Assembly (NCBI RefSeq): GCF_041053105.1
Contig: NZ_CP163444.1
Location: 7,720,501 to 7,784,500 of the forward strand
From: Streptomyces sp. R44
GTDB lineage: Bacteria; Actinomycetota; Actinomycetes; Streptomycetales; Streptomycetaceae
Direction: 5' to 3'
DNA: 64,000 nucleotides
A program made the position numbers and the translations under genes. The notes beneath the pieces are model-generated. The model was not told where the DNA came from, made no database searches, and was given only the letters and a program-made list of their open reading frames with translations. Below are positions 1 through 9,148 of the stretch, piece after piece; within the stretch, counting starts at the first letter, position 1, and each line of letters begins with the position of its first letter.

Positions 1-726
1 ACGAGTGCCTTCTACCTCCTCCTGATCACGGTGGGATTCGCGGCGGCGGCCGTGGTCGGCAGCGAGGTGATCGGTGGGGTCGACGCGAACGGTCAGGGGG
101 CCCCGATCCTGCTCGCCTCCGGCGTCCTCGATCGGGCGTCGACGGCACGCGTGGTCCTCATCACCGTGATGGCGTGCCTCGCCTTCCTCGCCGTGCTGAC
201 AGCGGTGACCAGCGTGACCTTCGCCGCCGCCGTCTCCCTCACGCGTGACGTCATCGTCAGGAACGGCCGCCCCCTCACGGATCAGGGCGAGATCCGGGCT
301 CTTCGCTCGGTCGTCGTCGCCCTTTGTGTGGGCGGGCTGGCGCTGTCCGTCGCCGTCAGCCAGTACCCCGTCGAGTTCCTGGTCACCTTCTCGCTGAGCG
401 TCGCGGCGACGTGCGTCTTCCCCGCGCTCGTCTACTCCTTCTACTGGCCGGGGTTCAACCGCCGAGGGCTGTCGTGGTCGGTCTACGGCGGGCTGTTCCT
501 CTGCACGGTCCTCACGTTCTGCTCACCCGTGGTCTCCGGCACCGACTACGCACTGTGGCCGGAAGCGGCGTTCGACTGGTACCCCTTCCACACTCCCGGT
601 CTGTTCTCCGTCCCGGTGGCTTTCCTCCTCGGAAGGCTCGGCAGCAGGAGGCCGTCCCGGCGGGAGGAGGGGGATTCTCGAAATCCCGGTCACGACCGGG
701 TGGAGGCAGAGAGAACCGGGTGGTGA
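1..726 (+). CDS. Sodium:solute symporter (SSS family), C-terminal part, cut by window edge
   Basis: The reading frame is open from the first base, so the gene begins outside the window and only about 240 C-terminal residues are seen. It shows repeated hydrophobic helices and the SSS-like stretches SVTFAAAVSLTRD, FLVTFSLSVAATCVFPALVYSFYWP and NRRGLSWSVYGG, the last resembling the end of acetate/solute symporters. It ends in a charged cytoplasmic tail. It converges on the FAD oxidoreductase gene with a strong hairpin between them. A close relative of exactly this half is found at 22962-23680 in the second cassette. The likely role is sodium-coupled uptake of the substrate of the adjoining catabolic genes; the substrate is not known. 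Confidence 0.8.
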   Translation, partial: TSAFYLLLITVGFAAAAVVGSEVIGGVDANGQGAPILLASGVLDRASTARVVLITVMACLAFLAVLTAVTSVTFAAAVSLTRDVIVRNGRPLTDQGEIRALRSVVVALCVGGLALSVAVSQYPVEFLVTFSLSVAATCVFPALVYSFYWPGFNRRGLSWSVYGGLFLCTVLTFCSPVVSGTDYALWPEAAFDWYPFHTPGLFSVPVAFLLGRLGSRRPSRREEGDSRNPGHDRVEAERTGW

Positions 727-963
727 TCGGTTCGCCGGCCGTGCCCGTTCTCACGTAAGAGGCGGCGGACTGCCGGGCGCCGGGTCCGGTCACCTCGGAC
801 CGCACCGCTGCTCCGACGGCGAGTCGCCGACGCAGGCGGTCGCGGCGCCCCGGCCGACGCAGCAGGTCCTGACAGCGCCTTCCGCCGGTCCCGGCCGGCG
901 ACGAAGCCTGTCGACTCGTCATCGGCCCCAGCCCGTCGGTGACAGTCGTGCACACATGCGGAA

Positions 964-1008
964 GGGGCCCCGCGGACCTGCCGATAGGAACGGCAGTCCC
1001 GAGGCCCC
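964..1008. terminator. Bidirectional hairpin terminator
   Basis: Outer arms GGGGCC (964-969) and GGCCCC (1003-1008) enclose inner arms around 974-983 and 991-999 with one bulge. It sits between the convergent symporter and FAD oxidoreductase genes, as expected for a shared terminator. The rest of the gap 727-963 shows no gene I can support. Confidence 0.55.
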
Positions 1009-1026
1009 CTCTGCCCCATGGCCCGG

Positions 1027-2373
1027 TCAGTTCACCGGAGCCGCGCCGCGTCGGGCGTTCCGCCGGCTTCCGTTGATCCGGTCGTTGATCCGGTCGACAG
1101 TCCAGATGGTCCGCAGTCCTGGAGCCCCCATCATCACGGGGCGTCCGAACTTGGGCTTCTTCACCCAGAGAGCCTTCAGGTCCTCGTGCTGTTCTCCGTC
1201 CACGATGTGGTCGGCGATGAGCGAGCCGAGGTACGGCGCCTGGGCCAGGCCGTGGCCGTTGCAGGCGACCGAGTAGAAGACGTTGTCGTCGATGTTGCCG
1301 GCGAGCGGAAGCCACGACGTCGTGATCCCGATCCATCCGCCCCAGGCGCGCGCTGCCGCGACGTCGGCCAGCGCGGGGAAGCGGGTCTCGAAGCCGCGTG
1401 CGAGGTCGGCGACGACTGCCTCGTCCGGCTTCCTCAGGGGAAGCGGGTAGCTCTTCCCCCGCTGGATCCGACGCACGCCGAACACGATGGTGTTGCGCGA
1501 GGTGAGCCGGTAGTTCTCCATGAAGTTGTGCTGGGTGACCACTCCCGAACGGCTGGTCCAGCCGAGTGCTGCCAGCCGCGCGGGATCGATGGGCTCGGTC
1601 TCCACCTCGGTGACCCAGATCGGCACGGACAGTCGCTTCGGAGCGATCGCCAGCTCGCCGCCGAAGGCGTTCGTCGCGAGCACGAGCTTCCTCGCGCGCA
1701 CCTCACCACCGGGTGTCATGACGGTGATGTGATGGCCGTCCCGCGTGATGTCGGTGACCCTCGTGCGCTCGAAGACCCGGGCACGCGACGAGAGGACGGC
1801 GCGGCGGATGCCCAGGCTGAACTTGCCGGGGTTCATCATCCCGCCGACGGACTCGCGAAAACCGCCGAGGAATCCGCGGGGGATGCCCAGCTCCGCACTC
1901 GTGCCGAGCTCGACCTTCCCGCCGGCCTTCCGCAGGATCTTGGTCACGCGACGCACGCGGCCCATTTGCCCACGGGACACGGCGGCGCAGACGTTGCCGG
2001 TGGCCTCGTAGTCGCAATCGATGTCCAGCCGTTCGATCAGGTGCTCCACGAAGTGCGCGGAGTTCTCGGCGAACCGGACGATGCCGGGGAACTTCCTGGG
2101 GTAGAGGATGTTCAGGAACTGGATGTCGCCGCCCGGGGCACCTGCCAGCTGCCCGGCATTGCGCGAAGCGGAGCCGTGACCGCAGAACTCGGCTTCCAAC
2201 AGCACCACGTCCTGGCCGCGCTCGGCCAGGCGCAGCGCCGTCGACATCCCGGCCAGTCCGCCGCCCACGACCGCCACCTCACAGGTGATGTCCTCTTGCA
2301 GGGCGGGCTGGACGTTGCTGGGAGGGTCGACCCATCCACTGAAGTTGGTGTACTCGACGTTGTCCGTCTTCAT
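1027..2373 (-). CDS. FAD-dependent oxidoreductase, PuuB/DadA-like amine oxidase
   Basis: A roughly 448-residue flavoprotein. Near residues 32-50 is the Rossmann motif VAVVGGGLAGMSTALRLAE, then the ASRNAGQLAG segment typical of the glycine-oxidase/DadA/PuuB group, and near the C-terminus WGGWIGITTSWLPLAG and NGHGLAQAPYLG. Families of this type oxidise secondary amines or gamma-glutamylated diamines to aldehydes. The ATG at 2373 is preferred over the GTG one codon upstream because AAGGA lies 7 nt before it. It is the last gene of a minus-strand run that begins with PhyH at 10780. Its neighbours (aldehyde dehydrogenase, GS-like, PuuD-like) support a gamma-glutamylamine oxidase role; D-amino-acid or sarcosine-type oxidation is an alternative. 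Confidence 0.85.
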   Translation of the reverse strand: MKTDNVEYTNFSGWVDPPSNVQPALQEDITCEVAVVGGGLAGMSTALRLAERGQDVVLLEAEFCGHGSASRNAGQLAGAPGGDIQFLNILYPRKFPGIVRFAENSAHFVEHLIERLDIDCDYEATGNVCAAVSRGQMGRVRRVTKILRKAGGKVELGTSAELGIPRGFLGGFRESVGGMMNPGKFSLGIRRAVLSSRARVFERTRVTDITRDGHHITVMTPGGEVRARKLVLATNAFGGELAIAPKRLSVPIWVTEVETEPIDPARLAALGWTSRSGVVTQHNFMENYRLTSRNTIVFGVRRIQRGKSYPLPLRKPDEAVVADLARGFETRFPALADVAAARAWGGWIGITTSWLPLAGNIDDNVFYSVACNGHGLAQAPYLGSLIADHIVDGEQHEDLKALWVKKPKFGRPVMMGAPGLRTIWTVDRINDRINGSRRNARRGAAPVN

Positions 2374-2416
2374 CACACGTTCCTTGCTTCGTGTTGTCAG
2401 TGGCAGAGGTTCGACT

Positions 2417-3964
2417 TCAGGCCAGCCGGCGCTTGAGGATCTTTCCGCTGCCGGTCATCGGCAGGCTCGACACGATCTCGACGATGCGGGGGTACTTGTA
2501 GGAGGCCATCTGTTCCCTGCCCCAGGCGATGAGCTCGTCGGCGGTGAGGGAGGCGTCCTGCTCGAGGATCACGAACGCCTTGACCTCCTCACCATGGCTG
2601 TCGTGCGGGACGCCGATGACCGCCGCGAGGCTCACCGCGGGATGGGTGTGAAGCACCTCCTCGATCTCGCGGGGGTAGACGTTGAAACCGCCGCGGATGA
2701 TGAGGTCCTTCGCCCGGTCGACGATGTAGTAGAAGCCGTCCTCGTCGCGTCGCGCGAGGTCCCCGGTGCGGAACCATCCGTCGCGGATCGCCTCGGCCGT
2801 CGCCTCCGGGCGGTTGTAGTAGCCCTTCATGACGTTGTGGCCCCTGATCGCGATCTCGCCGACTTCTCCGGCCTCGGTGACCTCCGTCCAGTCCGGTCGG
2901 ATCAGCTTCAGCTGCACACCCCAGATCGGGACGCCGATCGAGCCCGGTCGGGACTCGAACCGGGGGTCGCTGAACGTGGCGACGGGCGACGTCTCGGACA
3001 GCCCGTACCCTTCGAGCACGGTGACACCGAGGCGCTGCTCGACCCGGTTGATGATCTCGACCGGCAGGGCCGCCCCACCGGAGATGCCGATCCGCAGGTT
3101 GTCGGCGATCCGGCGGACGTCGACGTCGTCGGTGAGGGCGTTGAGCAGCCCCCACCACATGGTCGGAACACCCGCGAAGAACGTGATGACCTCGCGGCTC
3201 ATGAGCTCGACCACCTCACGGGCGGCGAAGCGCGGCACGAGGTGCAAGGTCGCCGCGACCGAGAACCCCGCGTGCATCTGCACCGTCGCGCCGAAGGTGT
3301 GGAACAGGGGAAGGCACACCACGTGGCTGTCGGCGGCCGGTTCGTTGCGGAACAACCGGTTGCTGGCCAGCACGTTCATCATCGTGTTCGCGTGGGAGAG
3401 TTCCGCTCCCTTGGCCTGTCCCGTCGTTCCCGACGTGTAGAGGATGACCGCGGTGTCGGTCGGCTCCCTGACCACCGACTCGAACACGGTGCTCATACCG
3501 GCGAGTGCCTGACCGAGCGTCTCCGTACCGGCGATCGGGCTGGGAGATTCCTGGTCGGCGGTGATGACGAAGAAGTGCTCGACCGTCTTCGCCTCGAGGT
3601 AGCCGGCATGACCCTCTGCGGCCATGGCGAGCTCCGGGGTTCCTTCGAAGCAGAAGTACGCCGAGACGTCCGCGTCGCCCAGGTGGTAGGCGATCTCGCG
3701 GCCCTTGAGCAGCACGTTGAGCGGGACCACGACGGCACCCGCCTTGAGCACGCCGTAGTAGACGACGGGGAAGGAGGGCAGATTGGGGCAGCTGAGGGCG
3801 ACCTTGTCACCGGGGCGGATGCCCCGGGACACCAGCAGGTTGGCGACCTGGTTCGCCGCCGCGTCGACCTGGCGGTAGGTCAGCCGGGTCGGGCCGAGCA
3901 CGAGCGCGTCCCGGTCCGGGAACGTGCGGGCGGAGTCTTCGAGGAGGATCGAGAGGTTCAGCAA
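2417..3964 (-). CDS. AMP-dependent acyl-CoA synthetase
   Basis: 515 residues, normal for a stand-alone ANL-family ligase. It shows the P-loop-like YTSGTTGQAKGAELSH, the GYGLSETSPV core, the YFNRP-equivalent GYYNRPEATAEAI, FRTGDLARRDEDGFYYIVDR and the C-terminal catalytic lysine region MTGSGKILKRRL. The enzyme should adenylate a carboxylic acid and pass it to coenzyme A. The start is TTG at 3964 with GGAG about 9 nt upstream. It lies 44 nt upstream of the FAD oxidoreductase gene and 118 nt downstream of the aldehyde dehydrogenase. Cassette B has no second copy, so this is an A-specific addition. Chain length and substrate cannot be told from the sequence. Confidence 0.88.
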   Translation of the reverse strand: MLNLSILLEDSARTFPDRDALVLGPTRLTYRQVDAAANQVANLLVSRGIRPGDKVALSCPNLPSFPVVYYGVLKAGAVVVPLNVLLKGREIAYHLGDADVSAYFCFEGTPELAMAAEGHAGYLEAKTVEHFFVITADQESPSPIAGTETLGQALAGMSTVFESVVREPTDTAVILYTSGTTGQAKGAELSHANTMMNVLASNRLFRNEPAADSHVVCLPLFHTFGATVQMHAGFSVAATLHLVPRFAAREVVELMSREVITFFAGVPTMWWGLLNALTDDVDVRRIADNLRIGISGGAALPVEIINRVEQRLGVTVLEGYGLSETSPVATFSDPRFESRPGSIGVPIWGVQLKLIRPDWTEVTEAGEVGEIAIRGHNVMKGYYNRPEATAEAIRDGWFRTGDLARRDEDGFYYIVDRAKDLIIRGGFNVYPREIEEVLHTHPAVSLAAVIGVPHDSHGEEVKAFVILEQDASLTADELIAWGREQMASYKYPRIVEIVSSLPMTGSGKILKRRLA

Positions 3965-4081
3965 GGTGGTTCTCCAGCGGCTCTGGGTTGGTCATCGGGT
4001 GATCTCGACGGCTGAGTCGAAGGCGTCAGCCCTCAGCCGCTGCGTCGTTCACCCGTGTCCCGAACACGACAGCGGCGCGAT

Positions 4082-5545
4082 TCACAGCGGAAGGTCCGGC
4101 GAGTCGACTCCGACCACCCGGTCACCGCAGAACACGCGCACCGACTCGGCGGGGCCGTGACCGCCGAGGCCGGACGGTCCCCAGAAGCTCTGCGCGGAAT
4201 CGTCGCCGAGGTCGGCGAGCTTGGCGCCGTTGACCCGCACCTCGCCGGACAGCACGCGCGAGCCGACCTCGATCGCGCGTTCCGTGTCGCCGCCGAACAC
4301 ATAGGCATCGAGTCCCGACGGGTGGGCGTTCGCGATGCGCAGCGCCTCCTCGTCGGAATCGACGGCGTGCAGGGACACCACGGGACCGAACAGCTCCGCA
4401 GTGGCCTTCGCCGGGTCGGCCCCGGCGGCGACGGTCGGCGAGAGGAAGAACCCGTCGAGCTCGGGCAGCCGGGCCGGCTGGTGGACGCTCGCCCCCAGGG
4501 CGCGCAGTCCTTCGATCCGGCTCTCCAGCGTCGCGAAGTGCGGTGCGTTCGAGATCGGACCGAGCTCGGCGCTCTCGTCGAGCGAATGACCGATCACGAT
4601 CTTGGAGATGCGCTCGGTCAGCGCTTCGAGCAGCGGCCCCACCAGGCTGCTGTGGGCGAGCACCTTGCCCGGCCCCTCACACCACTGGCCGTTCAGCTTG
4701 GTCATGCCCTCGAAGATTCCGTCGGCGGCGACCTCGACGTCGGCGTCGTCCAGGACGAGCGCGGGGTTGTTGCCGCCGAGCTCCAATTGCAGGACCTTGA
4801 AGTCCTCCGCGGCGGCCCGGGCGATCGCCCGGCCGGCGGCCGGACCACCGGTGAACGACAGGACCTTGATGCGCGGGTCACCGGTCAGTGCGGCACCCAC
4901 GTCGCCCCGGCCGTGTACGAGCTGCAGCGCGCCGCTGGGCAGCCCGGCTTCGACGAAGCACTCGACGACGATCTGCGCGCTGCCCGGGGCGTGCTCCGAC
5001 GGCTTCAGGATCACCGGGCAGCCCGCCGCGACCGCGCTCACGACCTTCGCCGCGGGAATGAAGCTCGGGCCGTTCCACGGCGTGAGGATCGCGGCCGGCC
5101 CCCACGGGACCTTGTACAGGCGGACATCGCGACCGTCCGCCGCCAGAGCGCGTACCCGCGGGATGTTCAGCAGGTCCGCCGCCGTCGCCCGTATCCTGGC
5201 GGGCAGAAACGCCGCCACCTTCCGGGTGACGCCGATCGGCACACCGCTGGTCAGGGCATCCGCACGGGCGATGTCCTCGACTCGGGTCTCGATGAGCGCG
5301 GCGACGCGTTCGAGCACGTCGGCGCGCTCCTGGCGGGCCTCGTCGTCCCACCGGCCGACGCTGTACACGCGTTCGGCGTGCTGCAGCGCCCGCTCGACGT
5401 CCTCGGATCCGGTCGTGACCGTGCGGTGCACCGGTTCCCGGGTGTTGGGGTCGACGTTCCATTCGCCCTGGATCGTCTCGCAGTCGCTCCAGGCGTCCGC
5501 GATGTAGTTCACCGGCTGGGGAATCGTCGTCTCGCCGCTCGACAT
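4082..5545 (-). CDS. NAD(P)-dependent aldehyde dehydrogenase
   Basis: 487 residues, full length for the family. Visible are the PWGPAAILTPWNGP and GCPVILKPSEHAP segments, the cofactor-site FTGG, the general base glutamate in LELGGNNP and the catalytic cysteine in NGQWCEGPGK near residue 289. The C-terminus RVNGAKLADLGDDSAQ fits substrate-channel and dimer contacts. The ATG at 5545 is chosen over the GTG at 5554 because AGAGG stands upstream and the protein then matches the start of the cassette B copy (36734-38203). It probably oxidises the aldehyde made by the amine oxidase or the alcohol dehydrogenase, as PuuC does in the putrescine route. It is 27 nt downstream of the ADH gene. Confidence 0.9.
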   Translation of the reverse strand: MSSGETTIPQPVNYIADAWSDCETIQGEWNVDPNTREPVHRTVTTGSEDVERALQHAERVYSVGRWDDEARQERADVLERVAALIETRVEDIARADALTSGVPIGVTRKVAAFLPARIRATAADLLNIPRVRALAADGRDVRLYKVPWGPAAILTPWNGPSFIPAAKVVSAVAAGCPVILKPSEHAPGSAQIVVECFVEAGLPSGALQLVHGRGDVGAALTGDPRIKVLSFTGGPAAGRAIARAAAEDFKVLQLELGGNNPALVLDDADVEVAADGIFEGMTKLNGQWCEGPGKVLAHSSLVGPLLEALTERISKIVIGHSLDESAELGPISNAPHFATLESRIEGLRALGASVHQPARLPELDGFFLSPTVAAGADPAKATAELFGPVVSLHAVDSDEEALRIANAHPSGLDAYVFGGDTERAIEVGSRVLSGEVRVNGAKLADLGDDSAQSFWGPSGLGGHGPAESVRVFCGDRVVGVDSPDLPL

Positions 5546-5572
5546 GTGAGTCACCTCTGCATCCGTTGTTGG

Positions 5573-6670
5573 TCAGGCCTTGAGGTCGACGACGACGCGC
5601 GTCACGTCACCGCTGCGCATCGCCTTGAAGCCCTCGTTGATCTCGCCGAACGGGATGACCTGCGTGACCATCTCGTCGAGCAACAGCCGCCCCTGCTGGT
5701 AGAGGCGCGCGAGCTGGACGATGTCCTGACGCACCTGCCCCGATCCCATGTACGAGCCGATGAGGCGCTTCTCGCCGAAGAAGAAGTCCGACGCGGGCAC
5801 CTTGAGTTCGGTGCCCTCCGGGGCGATGCCCACCAGGCACGCGGTGCCGGTCGCCCGCACCACCGAGAGTGCCGTGGCCGCGGTGCGCGCCGAGCCGACG
5901 GCCTCGAACGAATAGTCGACGCCGTCGCCCAGCAGCTTCCGAACCTCCGCGGCGACGTCCTCGGCACCCCCGTTCACGACATGCGTCGCGCCGTAGCCGC
6001 GCGCGGCCTCAAGTCGCGCCTCGTCCAGGTCGATCGCGACGACGGCCGAGGCCCCCGCCAGTCTGGCCCCCTGGATGATGGCCGACCCGACGCCACCGCA
6101 GCCGATCACGGCGACCGTGCTTCCCGGACGCACCTGGGCGCCGCGGAAGACGGCGCCGACGCCGGTGATGACACAGCACGCCAGGAGACACCCCACGTGC
6201 AGCGGCACCGCGTCGTCCAGCTTCACCAGCGCGTTCTCCCGCATGAGGGTGTGCCGCGAGAACGCGCCGACGTCGCCGAGCCGCTCGACCGGCTCGCCGT
6301 TCGTCAGCTGGAACGCGGGACGCGGGCGACGACGGACCTCCGCCACGCGCTGACACTGCGTCGAACGGCCGGCCTCGCAGTTGACGCAGCGGCCGCACGA
6401 CGGCGTCAGCGCCCCGACCACGCGGTCGCCGACCCGCAGTCCGGTCACCGCGGAGCCGGTCGCCTCGACGACTCCGGCCACCTCGTGACCCACCACCACC
6501 GGCAGGTCGGTCGGCACCGTGCCGGTCATGTAGTGCAGGTCGCTGTGGCACAGGCCCACGTGCGAGACCGCGACGCGCACCTCGTCGGGCTCGGGATCGT
6601 CGACCTGGATCGCGGTCATTTCGAGCGGTTCGTTCACCGCGGTGAGCACCGCGGCCTCTGTGTCGATCAC
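5573..6670 (-). CDS. Zinc-dependent alcohol dehydrogenase (MDR family)
   Basis: 365 residues. Catalytic zinc ligands are visible at C41 (GLCHSD) and H62/E63 (GHE), and the four structural-zinc cysteines at C92, C95, C98 and C106 are intact. The nucleotide-binding motif is VIGCGGVGSAIIQGARLAGA. It starts at GTG 6670 with GGAG upstream. It resembles class III-type alcohol dehydrogenases that convert primary alcohols to aldehydes with NAD. Paired with the aldehyde dehydrogenase 27 nt downstream, it could process an amino alcohol or a 3-hydroxyacyl product. The cassette B copy (35607-36737) is a close relative with the same order beside its aldehyde dehydrogenase. Confidence 0.88.
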   Translation of the reverse strand: MIDTEAAVLTAVNEPLEMTAIQVDDPEPDEVRVAVSHVGLCHSDLHYMTGTVPTDLPVVVGHEVAGVVEATGSAVTGLRVGDRVVGALTPSCGRCVNCEAGRSTQCQRVAEVRRRPRPAFQLTNGEPVERLGDVGAFSRHTLMRENALVKLDDAVPLHVGCLLACCVITGVGAVFRGAQVRPGSTVAVIGCGGVGSAIIQGARLAGASAVVAIDLDEARLEAARGYGATHVVNGGAEDVAAEVRKLLGDGVDYSFEAVGSARTAATALSVVRATGTACLVGIAPEGTELKVPASDFFFGEKRLIGSYMGSGQVRQDIVQLARLYQQGRLLLDEMVTQVIPFGEINEGFKAMRSGDVTRVVVDLKA

Positions 6671-6724
6671 GTCTTCTCCTCAGTCGTTCCTTGCAGAAGG
6701 GGCCGTACCGACCCCTGTCCCGAG

Positions 6725-9148
6725 CTACTTGCCAGTGCCCTTCGCGGTCCAGAAGCCTTCGATGCCGGCCCTGAACACGCCGCTCTCCCAGGTCTCGCGC
6801 GCGGCGGCGTCCTCTCGGGCGAAGGCCTGCTCGATCTCGTCGAGCCGCGGCCGTAGCAGCGCGAGATGAAGCGCCGTCGTGTTGTTCTCCGGCGTCCACT
6901 CGACGACCAGGTCGACCGCGCGGTCGACCAGCTCGTCGGGCGCGACGATCTCGTCCAGGAGGCCGATCCGCAGGGCATCCTCGGCGCCGATCCGCGGCGA
7001 GCCGAGGACCATGCGCATCGCGTGGTTCCGGACAAGCCTGGTCAGCAGCATGCTGGACGCGTTCGAGATCGTGATGCCCCGGCCGTTCTCCGGCTGGTAG
7101 TACTCCGCCTTCGGACTTCCGATCCGTGCGTCGCAGCAGAGGGTGATCTCCGAGGCACCGCCCACCGCGAGACCGTTCACGGCCGCGATGACGGGGACCC
7201 GTGTCTCCACGATGGCGCGGGTGATGTCGTGAAAGGTCTCGAACGCCTCCCGCATCTCCTCGTACGAGGTGGGCGGCGCCTGGAGGTCCTCGCCGGCGGA
7301 GAACGCCCGGCCCTCACCCGTGAGCACGATTCCGCGCACGTTGTCGCCGGCCCCGAACTTCCTTATGACATAGGCGAGTCGCCTTCGCGTGACGACGTCC
7401 ATGGCGTTCAGCTTCTCCGGACGGCGCAGGGTCAGTACCGCCACGCCCCGTACGACGTCGACGTCGAGGACGTCCGTGGACGGGGGAGAGGACGGGACGG
7501 TGGGTGCGCCCGCAGAGCCGCGCCGGGCGCCCAGGTCGAAGGTGACACCGGGCTCGGCCGCGGCGCGGGCCTTGAGGGCTGGCTTGGACACGCGCTCGGA
7601 CGGTGTCCGCGGGAAGTCGACGACGAACTCGACGTAGCGCGGCACTTTGAAACGGGCGAGCTGGCGGCCGGCCCGGTCGACGATCCGTGCGGCGGTCGTA
7701 CGGTCGGCCGGCACCCCGGCGGCGAGCTGGACGAAGGCCTTGACCTCTTCACCGAAGGTCTCGTCGGGTTCGGCGACGACGGCGGCGGCGATGACCTCCT
7801 CGTCACGTTCGATGGCGGCCTCGACCTCGGCGCTCGCGATGTTCTCGCCGCCCCGGCGCACCATGTCCTTGATCCGACCGACGAGCTGGACGCCGCCGTC
7901 CGGCCGGCGGACGACGACATCGCCGGTGTGCAGCCAGCCGTCCCGCAGCACCTTGGCGGTGTCCTCCGGACGGTTCCAGTAGCCGCGCATCAGCGGCCTG
8001 CCCGAGACGATCAGCTCACCGGGCTCGCCGTCGGGCAGGTCGTCGCCCTGCGGATCGACCACCCGGACCTGCTTCGTCGGCACCGGAAGCCCCAGGCTCC
8101 CGCTCCCCACGGCATTCTCGTCAGAGACGGAACTGAACAGGTCGACGCCGGACTCGGTCATGCCGTAGATCTCCCGCCACGGCGCTCCCCAGCGTTCCTC
8201 CAGCTGCGCGTGGATCCCTACCGGAATGCCCGAACAGAGCACCAGACGCAGGTGGTTGTCCAGGTCGTCGGGGCTCGCCGGCTGCTTGAACAGCAGCGTC
8301 GGCATGGACCCGAGCACGTAGAAGAAAGTGGCACGGTGGCGGCGGACATCGGGGAAGAAGCCCGACGCGGAGAACCGGGGCAACACGACCAGCGGGGCCC
8401 CGATCGTCAGGGCGAGCGCGGTGTTCCACTGCGGATCCATGTAGGAGAACGGCTGCGCGGTGAGCAGGACGTCGTCGGACCCGAGGCCGGTCAGCGCGGC
8501 GCAGGTCCAGCCCAGCCGCACCCAGTAGTCGTGGGTGAGCATGCATGCCTTGGGGAAGCCGGTGGTGCCCGACGTGTACTGCAGGTTCGCCAAGGTCTCG
8601 GCGGCGGCGCTCACCGCCGGAGCGGTCGCCGGGAACGGCGCGGACCCGTCCGCTGCGACGTCGACGATGCGCAGGTCAGCCAACTCGGCTTCGGCGTCGA
8701 TGACTTCCTTCAGGAGACCTGCCCGCTCGTGGTCGGTGAACACGACCCGGGCTCCCGAATCCCGCAGGAGGAAGGTGAGATCAGCCCGCTTGTACGAGGA
8801 GTTGACCGGCACTGCCACCGCCCCGGCCTTCAGCGCGGACAGCCACACGACCGGCCAGTGCACGATGTTCGGGAGCATGATCGCGACACGGTCGCCGGGC
8901 TGGATGCCGTCCACCTCGATCAGCCGATGTGCCAGCCTGGAGGTCCAGTCGTCGATCTCGGCAAACGTCCAGGATCCGTCGCCGAAGCGCAGGAACTCCC
9001 GATCGGGTGATCGCTGCGCACGCTCGGCCAGCAACCCGGTCAGCGTCGCGATGGACGGGTCCTCTCCCATCTGCTGGGGCCCTACGGCCGGCTGCGGACG
9101 GCGAGAGGCCGCATCTGCCTCTCGCTGAGGCGTTTCCTTCACGACCAC
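6725..9148 (-). CDS. Fused acyl-CoA synthetase / enoyl-CoA hydratase
   Basis: 807 residues in two enzymes. Residues about 30-525 are an ANL ligase (YTSGTTGFPKACMLTHDYW, EIYGMTESGVD, GYWNRPEDTAKV, PRTPSERVSKPALKAR). After a linker, residues about 565-805 are a crotonase-fold domain (VLTLRRPEKLNAMDV, GRAFSAGEDLQAPP, INGLAVGGASEITLCCDARIG). The ligase half resembles crotonobetaine/carnitine-type ligases. One protein could therefore activate an acid and hydrate or isomerise the enoyl-CoA. The gene overlaps the membrane-protein gene: GTG at 9148 or, two codons on, GTG at 9142 overlapping its TGA as GTGA. A second such fusion stands at 33163-35610. The crotonase catalytic glutamates were not verified residue by residue. 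Confidence 0.87.
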   Translation of the reverse strand: MVVKETPQREADAASRRPQPAVGPQQMGEDPSIATLTGLLAERAQRSPDREFLRFGDGSWTFAEIDDWTSRLAHRLIEVDGIQPGDRVAIMLPNIVHWPVVWLSALKAGAVAVPVNSSYKRADLTFLLRDSGARVVFTDHERAGLLKEVIDAEAELADLRIVDVAADGSAPFPATAPAVSAAAETLANLQYTSGTTGFPKACMLTHDYWVRLGWTCAALTGLGSDDVLLTAQPFSYMDPQWNTALALTIGAPLVVLPRFSASGFFPDVRRHRATFFYVLGSMPTLLFKQPASPDDLDNHLRLVLCSGIPVGIHAQLEERWGAPWREIYGMTESGVDLFSSVSDENAVGSGSLGLPVPTKQVRVVDPQGDDLPDGEPGELIVSGRPLMRGYWNRPEDTAKVLRDGWLHTGDVVVRRPDGGVQLVGRIKDMVRRGGENIASAEVEAAIERDEEVIAAAVVAEPDETFGEEVKAFVQLAAGVPADRTTAARIVDRAGRQLARFKVPRYVEFVVDFPRTPSERVSKPALKARAAAEPGVTFDLGARRGSAGAPTVPSSPPSTDVLDVDVVRGVAVLTLRRPEKLNAMDVVTRRRLAYVIRKFGAGDNVRGIVLTGEGRAFSAGEDLQAPPTSYEEMREAFETFHDITRAIVETRVPVIAAVNGLAVGGASEITLCCDARIGSPKAEYYQPENGRGITISNASSMLLTRLVRNHAMRMVLGSPRIGAEDALRIGLLDEIVAPDELVDRAVDLVVEWTPENNTTALHLALLRPRLDEIEQAFAREDAAARETWESGVFRAGIEGFWTAKGTGK

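Noticed and set aside
4055..6856. 933-codon plus-strand ORF opposite the dehydrogenase genes
   Set aside because: It is an antisense shadow caused by high GC third positions; the minus-strand genes have complete catalytic motifs and the shadow has none.
6866..9010. 714-codon plus-strand ORF
   Set aside because: Antisense shadow of the ligase-hydratase fusion with arginine- and histidine-rich, low-complexity translation.
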